From an uncultured Pelagibacteraceae bacterium (GTDB lineage Bacteria; Pseudomonadota; Alphaproteobacteria; Pelagibacterales; Pelagibacteraceae): a stretch of 64,000 bases of DNA. The position numbers and the translations under genes are program-made. The DNA lies in the NCBI GenBank assembly GCA_902635685.1, contig CACPOY010000001.1, positions 159,417 to 223,416 on the forward strand, in the 5' to 3' direction. Below, in pieces: positions 52,713-63,423 of this stretch. The notes under the pieces were generated by a model. That model was not told the origin of the DNA, searched no databases, and saw nothing but the letters and a program-made list of their open reading frames with translations. Within the stretch, counting starts at the first letter, position 1. The number at the start of each line of letters is the position of its first letter.

Positions 52713-53700
52713 TTTTTGAATAAGCTTTAACTATTTTGGATACTAGTGGGTGTCTAACAACATCAGAATGGTCAAAATCAATTACTGATATTTCATTTAA
52801 ATGTCCGAGTAACTTTTTTGATCTAACCAGGCCAGACAAACTTTTATTTGGTAAATCTATTTGTGAAGGATCTCCATTGACTACTATTTTTGAATTTTCT
52901 CCAATACGAGTTAGAAACATCTTAATTTGGGTGTCAGTTGCATTTTGAGCCTCATCCAAAATAGCAAATGAATTCTTTAAAGTTCTGCCTCTCATAAAAG
53001 CTAAGGGTGCAATTTCTATATCGCCGATTTCTATCATTCTTTGAATTTTCTCAAAGTCAAATAAATCATAGAGCGAGTCGTATAAAGGTCTAAGATAAGG
53101 ATCTACTTTCTCTTTCATGTCTCCAGGTAAAAAACCTAATCTTTCGCCAGCCTCTACAGCTGGTCTTGATAAAATTATTCTTTCAATTTTCTTTTCTAGT
53201 AACATCGTAAGACCAACTGCAACAGCTAAAAACGTTTTACCAGTTCCTGCTGGACCCGCAGATATAATTATATCACTTTGTCTTAAAGCTCTAACGTATC
53301 CCTTTTGTTTTTCAGACCTTGGAATAATAGATTTTTTGGGTGTTTTAATGATGTCAGTAATATTATTATTTTTAACTTTTTCATTGATCATAAATTTATC
53401 TACTGATGAAACAATATCTTTGTCTTCTATAGATCCATTATTGATAAATTGATTTGCTAAAAATTGAATTGCATTTTTTAAAATTTCATTATTTTCTGGA
53501 TTAGATTTAATCAGTATTGAGTTACCTCTTGAATATAAATTTGCTTGAGTAATTTTTTCGAGTTTTTTAAGATTTTTGTTAAATTCTCCAACAATCCCCA
53601 TTAACAAATCATTATCATGAAAAATAACACTTAAAGAATTATTATCTGAATAAACGAATTTTAAAGATGAATTAATGTTCTTTTTTAATATACTGCTCAA
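52705..53700 (-). CDS. phoH: PhoH family ATPase (YbeZ)
   Basis: 331 aa; SAGPAGTGKTFLAVA Walker A, AILDEAQNAT. Confidence 0.95.
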   Translation of the reverse strand: MSSILKKNINSSLKFVYSDNNSLSVIFHDNDLLMGIVGEFNKNLKKLEKITQANLYSRGNSILIKSNPENNEILKNAIQFLANQFINNGSIEDKDIVSSVDKFMINEKVKNNNITDIIKTPKKSIIPRSEKQKGYVRALRQSDIIISAGPAGTGKTFLAVAVGLTMLLEKKIERIILSRPAVEAGERLGFLPGDMKEKVDPYLRPLYDSLYDLFDFEKIQRMIEIGDIEIAPLAFMRGRTLKNSFAILDEAQNATDTQIKMFLTRIGENSKIVVNGDPSQIDLPNKSLSGLVRSKKLLGHLNEISVIDFDHSDVVRHPLVSKIVKAYSKND

Positions 53701-53702
53701 TT

Positions 53703-55064
53703 TTAAGCCACCTTTTGATCTAAACTATCAATTATATTTCCAAATAAAGTATTTCTATTACTATTGTTTATTTTAATTTTAAGAATTTTTCCAACATCTT
53801 TTTCAGTACCCTCAAAAATTACTGGTGTCATGTATTCTGATCTTCCAAAAATTTTGGTTTTATCTTTAGTTTGGTTCTCAGATAATACATTAATTACCTT
53901 ATTTTCTAGGGATTTATTTTTTTCAATTTGATTATCAAAAAGCGTCTTTTGAACCTTCTCTAAACGCTTTAATGAAATTTTTTTGTCAATAGTCTGTAAA
54001 TCTTCGGCTACTGTGCCTGGTCTAGGGCTGAATATAAAAGAGTAAGAATTGATAAATTTTACTTCTTTGATTAAATTTAATGTTTCGATAAAATCTTTTT
54101 CCTCTTCACCTGGATAAGCTATGATAAAATCACTAGAGAATTCCACAAGTGGATTTATTTTTTTTATTCTTTCATAAGTTTTTAGGTATTCTTTAACAGT
54201 GTGCTTTCTATTCATTAAGCTTAAAATCTTATCTGAACCACTTTGAACAGGAAGATGAATTAAGGGCATAAGTTTTTTTGTATCTCTATAAACTTCAATT
54301 AAATCATCTGTCATATCTTTAGGGTGAGAAGTGGTAAATCTTATCCTATCAATATTTTTGATCTTTTCTATTTCATTAATGATATCTGATAATCTTTGAT
54401 TTTTATCACTGTATGCATTCACATTTTGACCTAATAGTATAATCTCCTTAGATCCTTGATCCGCTAAGCTATTAGCTTCAGCTATTATTTGGTCGAAGGG
54501 CCTTGAATATTCTGGCCCTCTTGTATAAGGCACTACGCAAAAGTGGCAAAACTTATCACAACCTTCTTGTATAGTTAGAAAGGAAGTGGCTTTTCCAGTT
54601 TTATTTTTTATTCTACTTAAATATTCGAATTTGCTTACTGCATCAAAATCGGTCTCCTCAACTTTTTGTTTTTTAGAAAGATTTAAAATTTGATTATTAA
54701 TCTTGTGATATGCTTGTGGGCCTATAATCAAATCGATATAAGGCTCTCTTCTTAACATTTCTTGATTTTCTGCTTGTGCAACACACCCCGCTACTACAAC
54801 TATTGGTTTTTTTTTTGATCTAAAAATTTTTTTTACCCTACCGATTTCATGATAAACCTTTTCGCTAGCTTTATCTCTTATGTGACACGTGTTCAAAACA
54901 TAACAATCTGCATCTTCACATCGATCAGTTTTTTTATAACCTATCTCGTCCACTATGTCATAAATACGTTTTGAATCATATTCGTTCATTTGACAACCGA
55001 ATGTCTTTATGAAGATTTTTTGACTCATCTTATTGTGGCTTTTTTTTAACCCCATAAAGTTCAA
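53703..55064 (-). CDS. miaB: tRNA-2-methylthio-N6-dimethylallyladenosine synthase
   Basis: Radical SAM CDKFCHFCVVPYTRG; UPF0004 and TRAM domains. The start at MSQKIFIKTFGCQMNEYDS (about 55028) is more likely than 55064. Confidence 0.95.
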   Translation of the reverse strand: MNFMGLKKSHNKMSQKIFIKTFGCQMNEYDSKRIYDIVDEIGYKKTDRCEDADCYVLNTCHIRDKASEKVYHEIGRVKKIFRSKKKPIVVVAGCVAQAENQEMLRREPYIDLIIGPQAYHKINNQILNLSKKQKVEETDFDAVSKFEYLSRIKNKTGKATSFLTIQEGCDKFCHFCVVPYTRGPEYSRPFDQIIAEANSLADQGSKEIILLGQNVNAYSDKNQRLSDIINEIEKIKNIDRIRFTTSHPKDMTDDLIEVYRDTKKLMPLIHLPVQSGSDKILSLMNRKHTVKEYLKTYERIKKINPLVEFSSDFIIAYPGEEEKDFIETLNLIKEVKFINSYSFIFSPRPGTVAEDLQTIDKKISLKRLEKVQKTLFDNQIEKNKSLENKVINVLSENQTKDKTKIFGRSEYMTPVIFEGTEKDVGKILKIKINNSNRNTLFGNIIDSLDQKVA

Positions 55065-55455
55065 GTCTATGATCTACAAGTGTATAGCCATATTTTTCAG
55101 CAATTTTTTGCTGTAGCTGATTAATCTCCTCGTCAACAAACTCTATTATCTCACCCGTTTTGATATCAATCAAATGATTATGGTCATCATTTAACTCGTA
55201 TCTTGCTTTCCCCCCCTTAAAGTCATGCTTAGTTAATATTCCTGCCTCTTCAAATAGCTTTACAGTTCTATAAACTGTGGCAATACTTATTTTAGGATCT
55301 ATTTTTAACACTCTATTGTATAATTCATCAACATCAGGATGATCAGACTCTCCATAAGCCTCTTTCGACTCTAGAATGACTCGCGCAATAGTTCTTCTTT
55401 GATCCGTAAGTTTAAGGCCTTTCTTTTGAAATTTTTGTTCTAATTTATCGGACAT
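55030..55455 (-). CDS. fur: Fur family transcriptional regulator (Fur/Mur)
   Basis: 141 aa; LTDQRRTIARVILES, KISIATVYRTVKLFEEAGIL, DDHNHLIDIKTGEIIEF. Confidence 0.92.
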   Translation of the reverse strand: MSDKLEQKFQKKGLKLTDQRRTIARVILESKEAYGESDHPDVDELYNRVLKIDPKISIATVYRTVKLFEEAGILTKHDFKGGKARYELNDDHNHLIDIKTGEIIEFVDEEINQLQQKIAEKYGYTLVDHRLELYGVKKKPQ

Positions 55456-55463
55456 GTCTAACT

Positions 55464-55856
55464 TTAACTCAAATAAACGGGGTTAATCAAATTTTTTTTG
55501 ATATTAAATTTATCGCATAAATTAGGTATATTTTCATATTGTACTTTTTTAATATCTTTAAAATATTGTAAATTATAACAATAATAATCTACATTATTTG
55601 CTAAACAGATTGCCTTTATAATTGAAATTGAATTTCTTATTCCTGCGAAACTACCTGGGCCTGTGTTAAGATAAAAAGCATAAATGTCTTTTATTTTTAA
55701 ATCTTTCGAATGCAAAAAATCATTAATAAGTATTATTAATTTATCATAATTAGCTTTAGTATTTTCATGACTAATACTATAAGTGTCATTATTAGTAATG
55801 ACCATTAAAAAAATATCTTTTTTCGCAGCATCAATAATTAACTTGTTCATATACAT
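55464..55856 (-). CDS. tsaB: TsaB-like protein, short (130 aa)
   Basis: AFYLNTGPGSFAGIRNSISIIKAICLANN motif typical of TsaB/YeaZ; lacks the usual C-terminal half. Confidence 0.8.
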   Translation of the reverse strand: MYMNKLIIDAAKKDIFLMVITNNDTYSISHENTKANYDKLIILINDFLHSKDLKIKDIYAFYLNTGPGSFAGIRNSISIIKAICLANNVDYYCYNLQYFKDIKKVQYENIPNLCDKFNIKKNLINPVYLS

Positions 55857-56865
55857 TTTTTTTTTAATTACAAACTCTAATGCACAAGATGAAAATAGTA
55901 AATATTTTTCTAAAGACGAAGGTGTTTTATCAATTATGTATCATCGTTTTGAAGAAAATAAATATCCATCAACAAATATAAGAATAGATATATTCAAAAA
56001 ACATCTAGAAATAATCAAAAATTCAAAATTTGAATTTTACCATCCTGAGGATTTTGAAAATGATTTTGAAAAACCTAAAAAACAAAAAAAAATTTTGATT
56101 ACAATTGATGATGCATTTGAATCTTTCTATGAAAATGCTTGGCCAATACTGAAAAAAAATAAAATTCCTTTTTTATTATTTGTATCAACAGAACCAGTTG
56201 GAAAAAAAGGATATATGACTTGGGAGCAAATTAAAGAAATAGAAAAATCAGAGTTTGGCGTTATCGGCCATCATTCTCATTCACACGACTATTTAATAGA
56301 TAAAGAATATCAGGAATTTGTTTTAGATATTAAAAAAGCAGATAAAATTTTTCTAAACGAGATAGGTTATATACCATCTTTATTTTCTTACCCGTTTGGG
56401 GAATATTCTAAAGAAATGCGCGAGTATATTTCTAAAAACTTTAAAATTTCCTTTGGACAACATTCAGGTGTGATTGATATCAATAAAGAAAAATACGAAC
56501 TACCAAGATTTCCGATTAATGAAAAATACGGAGAGTTAAAAAGATTTAAATCAATTATAAACTATTATCCTTTAGAATATAAAAGATTAAATCCTATTGA
56601 AAAAAAGCTAGATCATAAAAAAAACCCGCCCCAATTCAGTGTTGAATTTTTTAAAGAGCAAGAAAATTTAGAAAATATTAATTGTTATTCAAACGAAGGA
56701 GGTAAATGGGAGAAGTCCAATATAACGATTAAAGAAAGAAAACTCTCAATAAAATTTAGAGGACCTTTTGCTCCAAGACGAGGACGGATAAACTGCTCTC
56801 TTAATGATGATGGAAAATGGCGGTGGTTTGGAACTCAATTTACTATTGTAAAAGATACTAAATGA
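55783..56865 (+). CDS. Polysaccharide deacetylase family protein
   Basis: SIMYHRFEENKYP, ITIDDAFESFYENAWPIL, GHHSHSHDYL, SYPFGEYS. Actual start between 55783 and 55850; signal-like N-terminus. Confidence 0.87.
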   Translation: MSLLVMTIKKISFFAASIINLFIYIFFLITNSNAQDENSKYFSKDEGVLSIMYHRFEENKYPSTNIRIDIFKKHLEIIKNSKFEFYHPEDFENDFEKPKKQKKILITIDDAFESFYENAWPILKKNKIPFLLFVSTEPVGKKGYMTWEQIKEIEKSEFGVIGHHSHSHDYLIDKEYQEFVLDIKKADKIFLNEIGYIPSLFSYPFGEYSKEMREYISKNFKISFGQHSGVIDINKEKYELPRFPINEKYGELKRFKSIINYYPLEYKRLNPIEKKLDHKKNPPQFSVEFFKEQENLENINCYSNEGGKWEKSNITIKERKLSIKFRGPFAPRRGRINCSLNDDGKWRWFGTQFTIVKDTK

Positions 56866-57976
56866 GACTCTCTAATTTTTTACTAGAGGGAAGTAGCTTA
56901 GCATCATCAAAATCTTTTAAATTATTTTGGGTAATAATCTTCTTGAGAGTTTCAACATATTTTTGACCAGTCTCAGCATATTTATCTAGATGCTCTGATA
57001 GAACCATACTATCTAGGTTCACTCCTTCATCTCTCAGTTTTGCTCTAGCTTCTCTAAACTCTCTATATGAGGAGTGTGTATTCAAATTTCTTTGATATGC
57101 TCTCACTGATGCTTGAAGCACATTAAATTTCATTACTTTATGTCCTTGATCCTTCTCAGCGTCTTTTGGTTTTAATCCCTCACCTGACCAAGTCCATTGA
57201 CCAAATAAAGCATTTCCCTCTAAGGCAAATCGTGAAGTACCCCAACCAGTCTCTTTAGCTGCTTGAGCTATAGCTAAAGATGTTGGGATTTCATCCATCC
57301 TAATTTTTAAAGTTGAAAGATCTTTTGAAGGTATTCCATATTGTTTGAACTTTTGATTTAGCCACTTTTTTTCCAACTTAGTATTTTTGTTTTTATTAAT
57401 TATTGTAAAAAGTTTTAGTCGATCGAGTTTTATGTTGTTATTTTCCTCTAAAATTAAAGGTAAAACGATTTGAATAAACAAATTTTTTCTTTTTTTAGTA
57501 TTTTCTATTTTTTTAATTTCATTTGGTAACCATGTTAAAGCAACAGGCCTTACCAGTTTGTTGATTCTTACATCATCTAAATTATAATTTGTATCTTCAA
57601 ATAATTGTTCAATTGTTGATGCACTTAGTCTGACAGTTTCCGTGTCTAAGTCATTGAGAGTAAGAATATCAGATAATAAATCTTTTTCGTCAAAAGCCTC
57701 ATTAGTATCAATTGTAATTTGTTCTTCTTTTCCATTCAACTTGTAGACCATTATTTTTCTAGAATCATTTTTAAACTCCTTTGAAAAAATTTCCTGATTT
57801 GCAAAATTGATGAAAACGGGTGCTATATAAAAAAAACCTATAATTCCAAAACACGCAACTAATGTTCTACCAATCGAACTACTTACCCGTTCACCAAATA
57901 AATAAACGGTCTCTGTTGTCTTTTTTTTTCTATTAACGTTTAGAAATTTTATTTTTTTTATATTAAATCGCTTCAA
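56858..57976 (-). CDS. Bax-like glucosaminidase-domain membrane protein
   Basis: 372 aa; N-terminal TM anchor, PTSLAIAQAAKETGWGTSRFALEGNALFGQWTW. Confidence 0.87.
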   Translation of the reverse strand: MKRFNIKKIKFLNVNRKKKTTETVYLFGERVSSSIGRTLVACFGIIGFFYIAPVFINFANQEIFSKEFKNDSRKIMVYKLNGKEEQITIDTNEAFDEKDLLSDILTLNDLDTETVRLSASTIEQLFEDTNYNLDDVRINKLVRPVALTWLPNEIKKIENTKKRKNLFIQIVLPLILEENNNIKLDRLKLFTIINKNKNTKLEKKWLNQKFKQYGIPSKDLSTLKIRMDEIPTSLAIAQAAKETGWGTSRFALEGNALFGQWTWSGEGLKPKDAEKDQGHKVMKFNVLQASVRAYQRNLNTHSSYREFREARAKLRDEGVNLDSMVLSEHLDKYAETGQKYVETLKKIITQNNLKDFDDAKLLPSSKKLESLI

Positions 57977-58502
57977 CTTCTTTTACCTCTTTAATGTAAT
58001 GTTTTAAAAGATTTTGAACACCTTGTTTTAACGTTAAAGTAGAGCTTGGGCAGCCTGAGCAACTTCCTCGTAATTGAACTTTTACAACTCCATCTTTAAA
58101 GCTTTGAAATTTAATATCTCCCCCATCTTTAGACACTGCAGGTCTTATCTTCTCATCAAGAATTTTGATTATATTTTTTTCAATTTCAGGTAGATCAACT
58201 TTAACTTCACTCTGTTTAGTGTCTAAAACAAATTCTTTGCCATTAGAATAGAAGTCATTGATAAATGAGATTACAATATGCTTAATTTCATCCCAACTTA
58301 TTTTTTCTAATTTGTTTACTGATATAAAATCATTAGCTAATAGAATACCTTCAACACCATTTATTGAAAGTATATTTTTTACAAGCTCATTATTGGTTTC
58401 ATCATTTTTGGTTATTTCAATTATGCCAATTTTTGAAACCTTTTTTCCTGGTAAAAATTTCAGGGAATTAGGATTTGGTGTAATTTCAGTTTGTACAAAC
58501 AT
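57963..58502 (-). CDS. nfuA: NifU-family Fe-S cluster scaffold (NfuA-like)
   Basis: 179 aa; Nfu N-terminal TEITPNPNSLKFLPGK and C-terminal VQLRGSCSGCPSSTLTLK. Confidence 0.92.
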   Translation of the reverse strand: MFVQTEITPNPNSLKFLPGKKVSKIGIIEITKNDETNNELVKNILSINGVEGILLANDFISVNKLEKISWDEIKHIVISFINDFYSNGKEFVLDTKQSEVKVDLPEIEKNIIKILDEKIRPAVSKDGGDIKFQSFKDGVVKVQLRGSCSGCPSSTLTLKQGVQNLLKHYIKEVKEVEAI

Positions 58503-58553
58503 AACTTATATATAATCAATAATTTGAAAATATAAACTGTTAATAGAAATTAC

Positions 58554-59555
58554 TTAAAAACCAACTATATCATGAATTTCTTTAATTTTAGCTGATGCTA
58601 TATTTTCAGCTTTTTTACATCCATCATCTAGTATTTTGTCTAAGTAGCTTTTATCTTTTAATAGCCTTTTAATCTCCTTAGATATAGGGCCAATCTTATC
58701 AATTAAAATTTGAGATAACTTTTCTTTAAATTCAGAAAAATTTTTACCCGTAAAGTCTTGAATAGAATTTTCCAATGTTAAATTTGCTAGGCTAGAATAA
58801 ATACCAATTAAATTTCTAGCTTCTGGTCTACTATTAAGTTCTTTAACAGTTGAAGGTATTGGAAGTGAGTCAGTTTTTGCTTTTTTAATTTTATTCAATA
58901 TTTGATCTTTTTCATCAGTTAAGTTAATCCGACTTAAATCTGACAATTCTGATTTACTCATTTTTTTTGATCCGTCTTTAAGACTCATTATTCTTGAAAA
59001 TTCTTTTTGAATTAAAGGCTCTGGTACTTTAAAAAAATTATCAACTCTATAATCATTATTAAACTTTTGTGCAATATCTCTGCAAAGTTCTAAATGTTGT
59101 TTTTGATCATTACCAACTGGAACATGTGTAGAGTCATACAGCAATATATCTGCTGCCATCAAGATGGGATACGAGTAAAGCCCAACACTGGCTTTCTCTT
59201 TGTCTTTTCCAGCTTTCTCCTTGAACTGTGTCATTCTACTTAGCCACCCCATTCTTGCAATACAGCTTAATATCCACGCTGCTTCTGAATGAGCCGATAC
59301 CTGTGACTGATTAAAAATTATACTTTTTTTTGGATCTATTCCACTAGCTATAAAAGTTGCCACTGTTTCACGTATATTTTCTCTTAGTATTGTAGGATCT
59401 TGACTTACAGTAATGGCATGTAAATCGACTACACAAAAAATACAATCATTTTCATCATCGTTATTTAAAGTGACAAAATTCTTGATTGCTCCTAAATAAT
59501 TTCCCAAATGTAAATTTCCGGTTGGCTGAACCCCTGAAAAAATTTTTTTTTTCAT
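58554..59555 (-). CDS. trpS: Tryptophanyl-tRNA synthetase
   Basis: 333 aa; [17 protein letters not shown] (HIGH), KKMSKS (KMSKS). Confidence 0.96.
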   Translation of the reverse strand: MKKKIFSGVQPTGNLHLGNYLGAIKNFVTLNNDDENDCIFCVVDLHAITVSQDPTILRENIRETVATFIASGIDPKKSIIFNQSQVSAHSEAAWILSCIARMGWLSRMTQFKEKAGKDKEKASVGLYSYPILMAADILLYDSTHVPVGNDQKQHLELCRDIAQKFNNDYRVDNFFKVPEPLIQKEFSRIMSLKDGSKKMSKSELSDLSRINLTDEKDQILNKIKKAKTDSLPIPSTVKELNSRPEARNLIGIYSSLANLTLENSIQDFTGKNFSEFKEKLSQILIDKIGPISKEIKRLLKDKSYLDKILDDGCKKAENIASAKIKEIHDIVGF

Positions 59556-59557
59556 AA

Positions 59558-61087
59558 TTAATATTTTAATTTTATATCTTCATATTTAAATGCTTTGAAA
59601 ACTAATGACAATATTAAATAAAATGAAACAGTTAAAAAAACAACAAATATCAAATAAAGAAATTTTAAATCATATTCGTAACTTAATTGATTTTCAAAAA
59701 ATAAAAGCAAATACTTAAAAAATAATCCCATTAAAATTGAAACGAAAATTATCTTAATAAATTTCACAAGAAAAATATTATTAAATTGAAATAAATCGTC
59801 TTTCTTTAAATAAACAAATAGTAAAAATGAATTAAACCATGATGAGATAGTTGTTGCTATTGGAATAATGATAAATCCAAGACTTTTAAAATAATAAACA
59901 CTAATGCAAATATTCAAAGCTACAGAAAATACTGAAATATAAAATGGAGTTTTAGTATTATTATTTGCGAAGAAAAAAGTTGAAAAAACTTTGATAAATG
60001 CAAATGCAGGTAGTCCTAATCCAAAATAATAAAGGGCTTCTGAAGAATTAAGGACTGCCTCTTCATCAAATGAGCCATATCCAAACAATGCAGAAATAAT
60101 CTCTTTTGATCCAATAAATAAAGCTACTGAAGCAGGTAAACTTAAAAACATACTTATTTCTAAAGCTTTATTTTGAATATTAAGAATTTTATTTTTTTTT
60201 TTTAAAAAAACATGTTTAGATAATTGAGGTAAAACTACTACACCAATTGCTATTCCTGCTATTGCTAAATTTATTTGATATATTCTATCTGCATAATAAA
60301 GGTAAGATACTGCGCTTGATTGAAATGACGCTATAATTGTGCCAACAAGTATATTTACCTGGGTTACTCCAGATGAAAAAATGCTAGGTAAAAGTTTTTT
60401 AAAAAAAAAATTAACCTTATTGGTAATTTTTACTTTAAAATCTAATTTGATTACATAAAATTCTTTTACAAAATGATATAAAAAAATGAATTGTAATAAG
60501 CCAGCTATAGATACGCCCCATGAAAGAAAAAAAATTAAATCGTCATTTAAATAATTTCCAAAAAATAATATCAAAATTAATACGATATTTAGAATAATAG
60601 GCGCAGCTGAGGCGGCTGCAAACTTATTATGAGAGTTTAAAATTGCACCGAAAAAAGATGACAGACTCACAAACATTAAAAAAGGGAAAGATATTCTAGT
60701 TAAAGTAATTGCTAGATCAATTTTTTCTGAATTTTTAGTAAATCCTGGAGCTATCAAACTTACAAAAATAGGCATAAAAAGTTCAATTAACAAAACTAAA
60801 AAAAGTAAGCCTAATAATAATAAATTAAAAACTTGATTAGCAAATATTTGTGATTTTGTTTTACTTTTGACTAACTCAGAGGTGTAGCTAGGAACAAATG
60901 CTGCATTAAATGTGCCTTCAGCAAATAATCTTCTGAATGTATTTGGAATTCTGAAAGCAACAAAAAATGCATCAGCTAATAAACTTGTTCCAAGAAAAAT
61001 AGCTATTAAAACATCTCTCAAATATCCAAGTAATCTGCTAATTATAGTATAAAAACCAAAAGTCCCTGTTGACTTAACTAAATTCAT
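59558..61087 (-). CDS. murJ: Lipid II flippase MurJ
   Basis: 509 aa; multi-[28 protein letters not shown] signature. Confidence 0.94.
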   Translation of the reverse strand: MNLVKSTGTFGFYTIISRLLGYLRDVLIAIFLGTSLLADAFFVAFRIPNTFRRLFAEGTFNAAFVPSYTSELVKSKTKSQIFANQVFNLLLLGLLFLVLLIELFMPIFVSLIAPGFTKNSEKIDLAITLTRISFPFLMFVSLSSFFGAILNSHNKFAAASAAPIILNIVLILILFFGNYLNDDLIFFLSWGVSIAGLLQFIFLYHFVKEFYVIKLDFKVKITNKVNFFFKKLLPSIFSSGVTQVNILVGTIIASFQSSAVSYLYYADRIYQINLAIAGIAIGVVVLPQLSKHVFLKKKNKILNIQNKALEISMFLSLPASVALFIGSKEIISALFGYGSFDEEAVLNSSEALYYFGLGLPAFAFIKVFSTFFFANNNTKTPFYISVFSVALNICISVYYFKSLGFIIIPIATTISSWFNSFLLFVYLKKDDLFQFNNIFLVKFIKIIFVSILMGLFFKYLLLFFENQLSYEYDLKFLYLIFVVFLTVSFYLILSLVFKAFKYEDIKLKY

Positions 61088-61137
61088 AAATCATATTAGT
61101 CTTAAATTTACCTCATTTGTACACCTAATTGACCTAA

Positions 61138-63423
61138 ATGAAAAAAACAAAAATTGATCATTATACAGATAAAGAAGCTTTAGATTTCCATCGTTACAAT
61201 AAACCAGGAAAAATTGAAATTTCGTCTTCAAAAAACATGACAACGAAAAGAGATCTTGCACTTGCTTATTCGCCAGGCGTAGCTGCACCTGTCAAGGCTA
61301 TAAGTGAAAACCCAGATAGCGCATTTGATTTTACAAGTAAAGGAAATCTTGTTGCGGTAATAAGCAATGGATCTGCAATTTTAGGAATGGGTAATTTAGG
61401 AGCATTGGCATCAAAACCCGTTATGGAGGGAAAAGCTGTACTATTCAAAAGATTCGCAGACATTGACTCGATAGATCTTGAAATTGATTCAGAAGATCCA
61501 GACGAGATAATTAGAAGTATAAAAAATTTTGCTCCAAGTTTTGGAGGTATAAATTTGGAGGATATCGCTGCCCCAGATTGCTTTGTAATTGAAGAGAAAC
61601 TGAAAGAAATTTTAGATATTCCTGTCTTTCACGATGACCAACATGGAACAGCAATTATCACAACTGCTGCATTACTAAACGCGCTTGACATAACTAAAAA
61701 GAAAATTGATAAAGTCAAAATAGTTGTCAATGGTGCAGGAGCATCAGCTATGGCATGTGCGAATTTATTTAAAAAAAGTGGAGTGCCACATAAAAATATT
61801 ACAATGGTAGATAGAAAAGGAGTAATTTATGTTGGACGAGAAAATTTAAACCAATGGAAATCAGCACATGCTACTAAGACTGAAAATAGAACTTTGACTG
61901 ATGCAATTAAAAATGCAGATGTATTTCTAGGTTTGTCAGCAAAAGGAGCTTTGACCAAAGATATGGTTAAAAAAATGAGTGATAATCCAATCATATTTGC
62001 TTGTGCAAATCCTGACCCAGAAATTAAACCAGAGGAAGTTGAGGAAGTTAGGGATGACGCAATTATTGCTACTGGACGTTCAGATTATCCAAACCAGGTA
62101 AACAATTTGATTGGTTTCCCATACATATTTAGGGGTGCATTAGACGTAAGATCGAAAGTCATAAATGAAGAGATGAAAGTAGCTGCTGCACATGCGATAG
62201 CTAATTTAGCTAAGGAGGAAGTGCCAGATGAAGTTGTTGCAGCTATGGGGGGTGAAAGACCACATTATGGAAAAGACTACATTATTCCCTCGACTTTTGA
62301 CCCAAGACTTATTAGTGTCATCCCGGCAGCAGTCGCTAAAGCTGCAATAGATACTGGAGTCGCTAGAATAAAAATAGAAGATTTCGATCAATATAAAGAA
62401 CAATTAAAACAAAGACTAGATCCTACGGTCACAATTATGCAAGGAATAAATAACTATATAAAGAAAAAACCAAAAAAAGTTGTTTTTGCAGACGGTGAAG
62501 ACGAAAATATGTTGAAAGCCGCAATAGCATTTAAAAACTCAAATTTAGGAATACCAGTTCTAGTTGGAAAAGAAGATTTAATAAAGAAGCAAATAAAGAA
62601 GATAGGTTACAATGAAAATTTTGACATAGAAATTGTAAATTCAAAAGACTCTGACAAAAGAGAAAGGTATGTAAAATATTTATTTGAGAAACTTCAAAGA
62701 CAAAAAGGTATGCTTGAACGAGATTGCGACCGACTAGTTAGAAATGATAGGGTAATTTGGGCTTCTTGCATGGTTGCATGCAATGACGCCGATGCAATGG
62801 TTACTGGAAATACAAGAAGATACTCATCCTCACTTGAAAAAATAAGTAAAGTTGTAAATCCAAGAACAGGTGAAATTATGTTTGGTTTGAATCTGATTGT
62901 AAATAGAGGAAAAACAATCTTCATATGTGATACTTCAGTAATTGAATATCCTGACGCAAATCAGCTAGCAGAAATGGCAAAATCAGCAGCTAGAGTAGTT
63001 AGGTTGTTTGGTTTTGATCCTAAAGTCGCCTTTTTATCTCACTCAACATTTGGGGAGCCTGCTACTGATAGAACTAAAAGATTAAGTGATGCAGTTGAAA
63101 TTTTAAAAAAAGATAAAGTAGATTTCAAATTTGACGGAGAGATGCAGCCAGATGTTGCTTTGGAAGAATTATATAAAGAACTTTATCCATTTTCAGAAAT
63201 TGTAGGTAGTTCAAATGTTTTAATTATGCCCAGTCAACATAGTGCGGCCATTTCCTACAAAATGATAAAGTCAATGAGCAGAGCAAAAGTTATTGGACCA
63301 TTATTGATTGGCTTAGGTCTTCCAATAGAGATAGCTCCATTAAGAACTTCAACATCTGAAATTATAAATTTGGCTTCTATTGCAGCTTACTCTGCAGATG
63401 TTATTGATTACAAAAAAAATTAA
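61138..63423 (+). CDS. maeB: NADP-dependent malic enzyme with C-terminal phosphotransacetylase domain
   Basis: 761 aa; YSPGVAAPVKAI, FHDDQHGTAIIT, C-terminal PTA-like domain. Confidence 0.95.
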   Translation: MKKTKIDHYTDKEALDFHRYNKPGKIEISSSKNMTTKRDLALAYSPGVAAPVKAISENPDSAFDFTSKGNLVAVISNGSAILGMGNLGALASKPVMEGKAVLFKRFADIDSIDLEIDSEDPDEIIRSIKNFAPSFGGINLEDIAAPDCFVIEEKLKEILDIPVFHDDQHGTAIITTAALLNALDITKKKIDKVKIVVNGAGASAMACANLFKKSGVPHKNITMVDRKGVIYVGRENLNQWKSAHATKTENRTLTDAIKNADVFLGLSAKGALTKDMVKKMSDNPIIFACANPDPEIKPEEVEEVRDDAIIATGRSDYPNQVNNLIGFPYIFRGALDVRSKVINEEMKVAAAHAIANLAKEEVPDEVVAAMGGERPHYGKDYIIPSTFDPRLISVIPAAVAKAAIDTGVARIKIEDFDQYKEQLKQRLDPTVTIMQGINNYIKKKPKKVVFADGEDENMLKAAIAFKNSNLGIPVLVGKEDLIKKQIKKIGYNENFDIEIVNSKDSDKRERYVKYLFEKLQRQKGMLERDCDRLVRNDRVIWASCMVACNDADAMVTGNTRRYSSSLEKISKVVNPRTGEIMFGLNLIVNRGKTIFICDTSVIEYPDANQLAEMAKSAARVVRLFGFDPKVAFLSHSTFGEPATDRTKRLSDAVEILKKDKVDFKFDGEMQPDVALEELYKELYPFSEIVGSSNVLIMPSQHSAAISYKMIKSMSRAKVIGPLLIGLGLPIEIAPLRTSTSEIINLASIAAYSADVIDYKKN

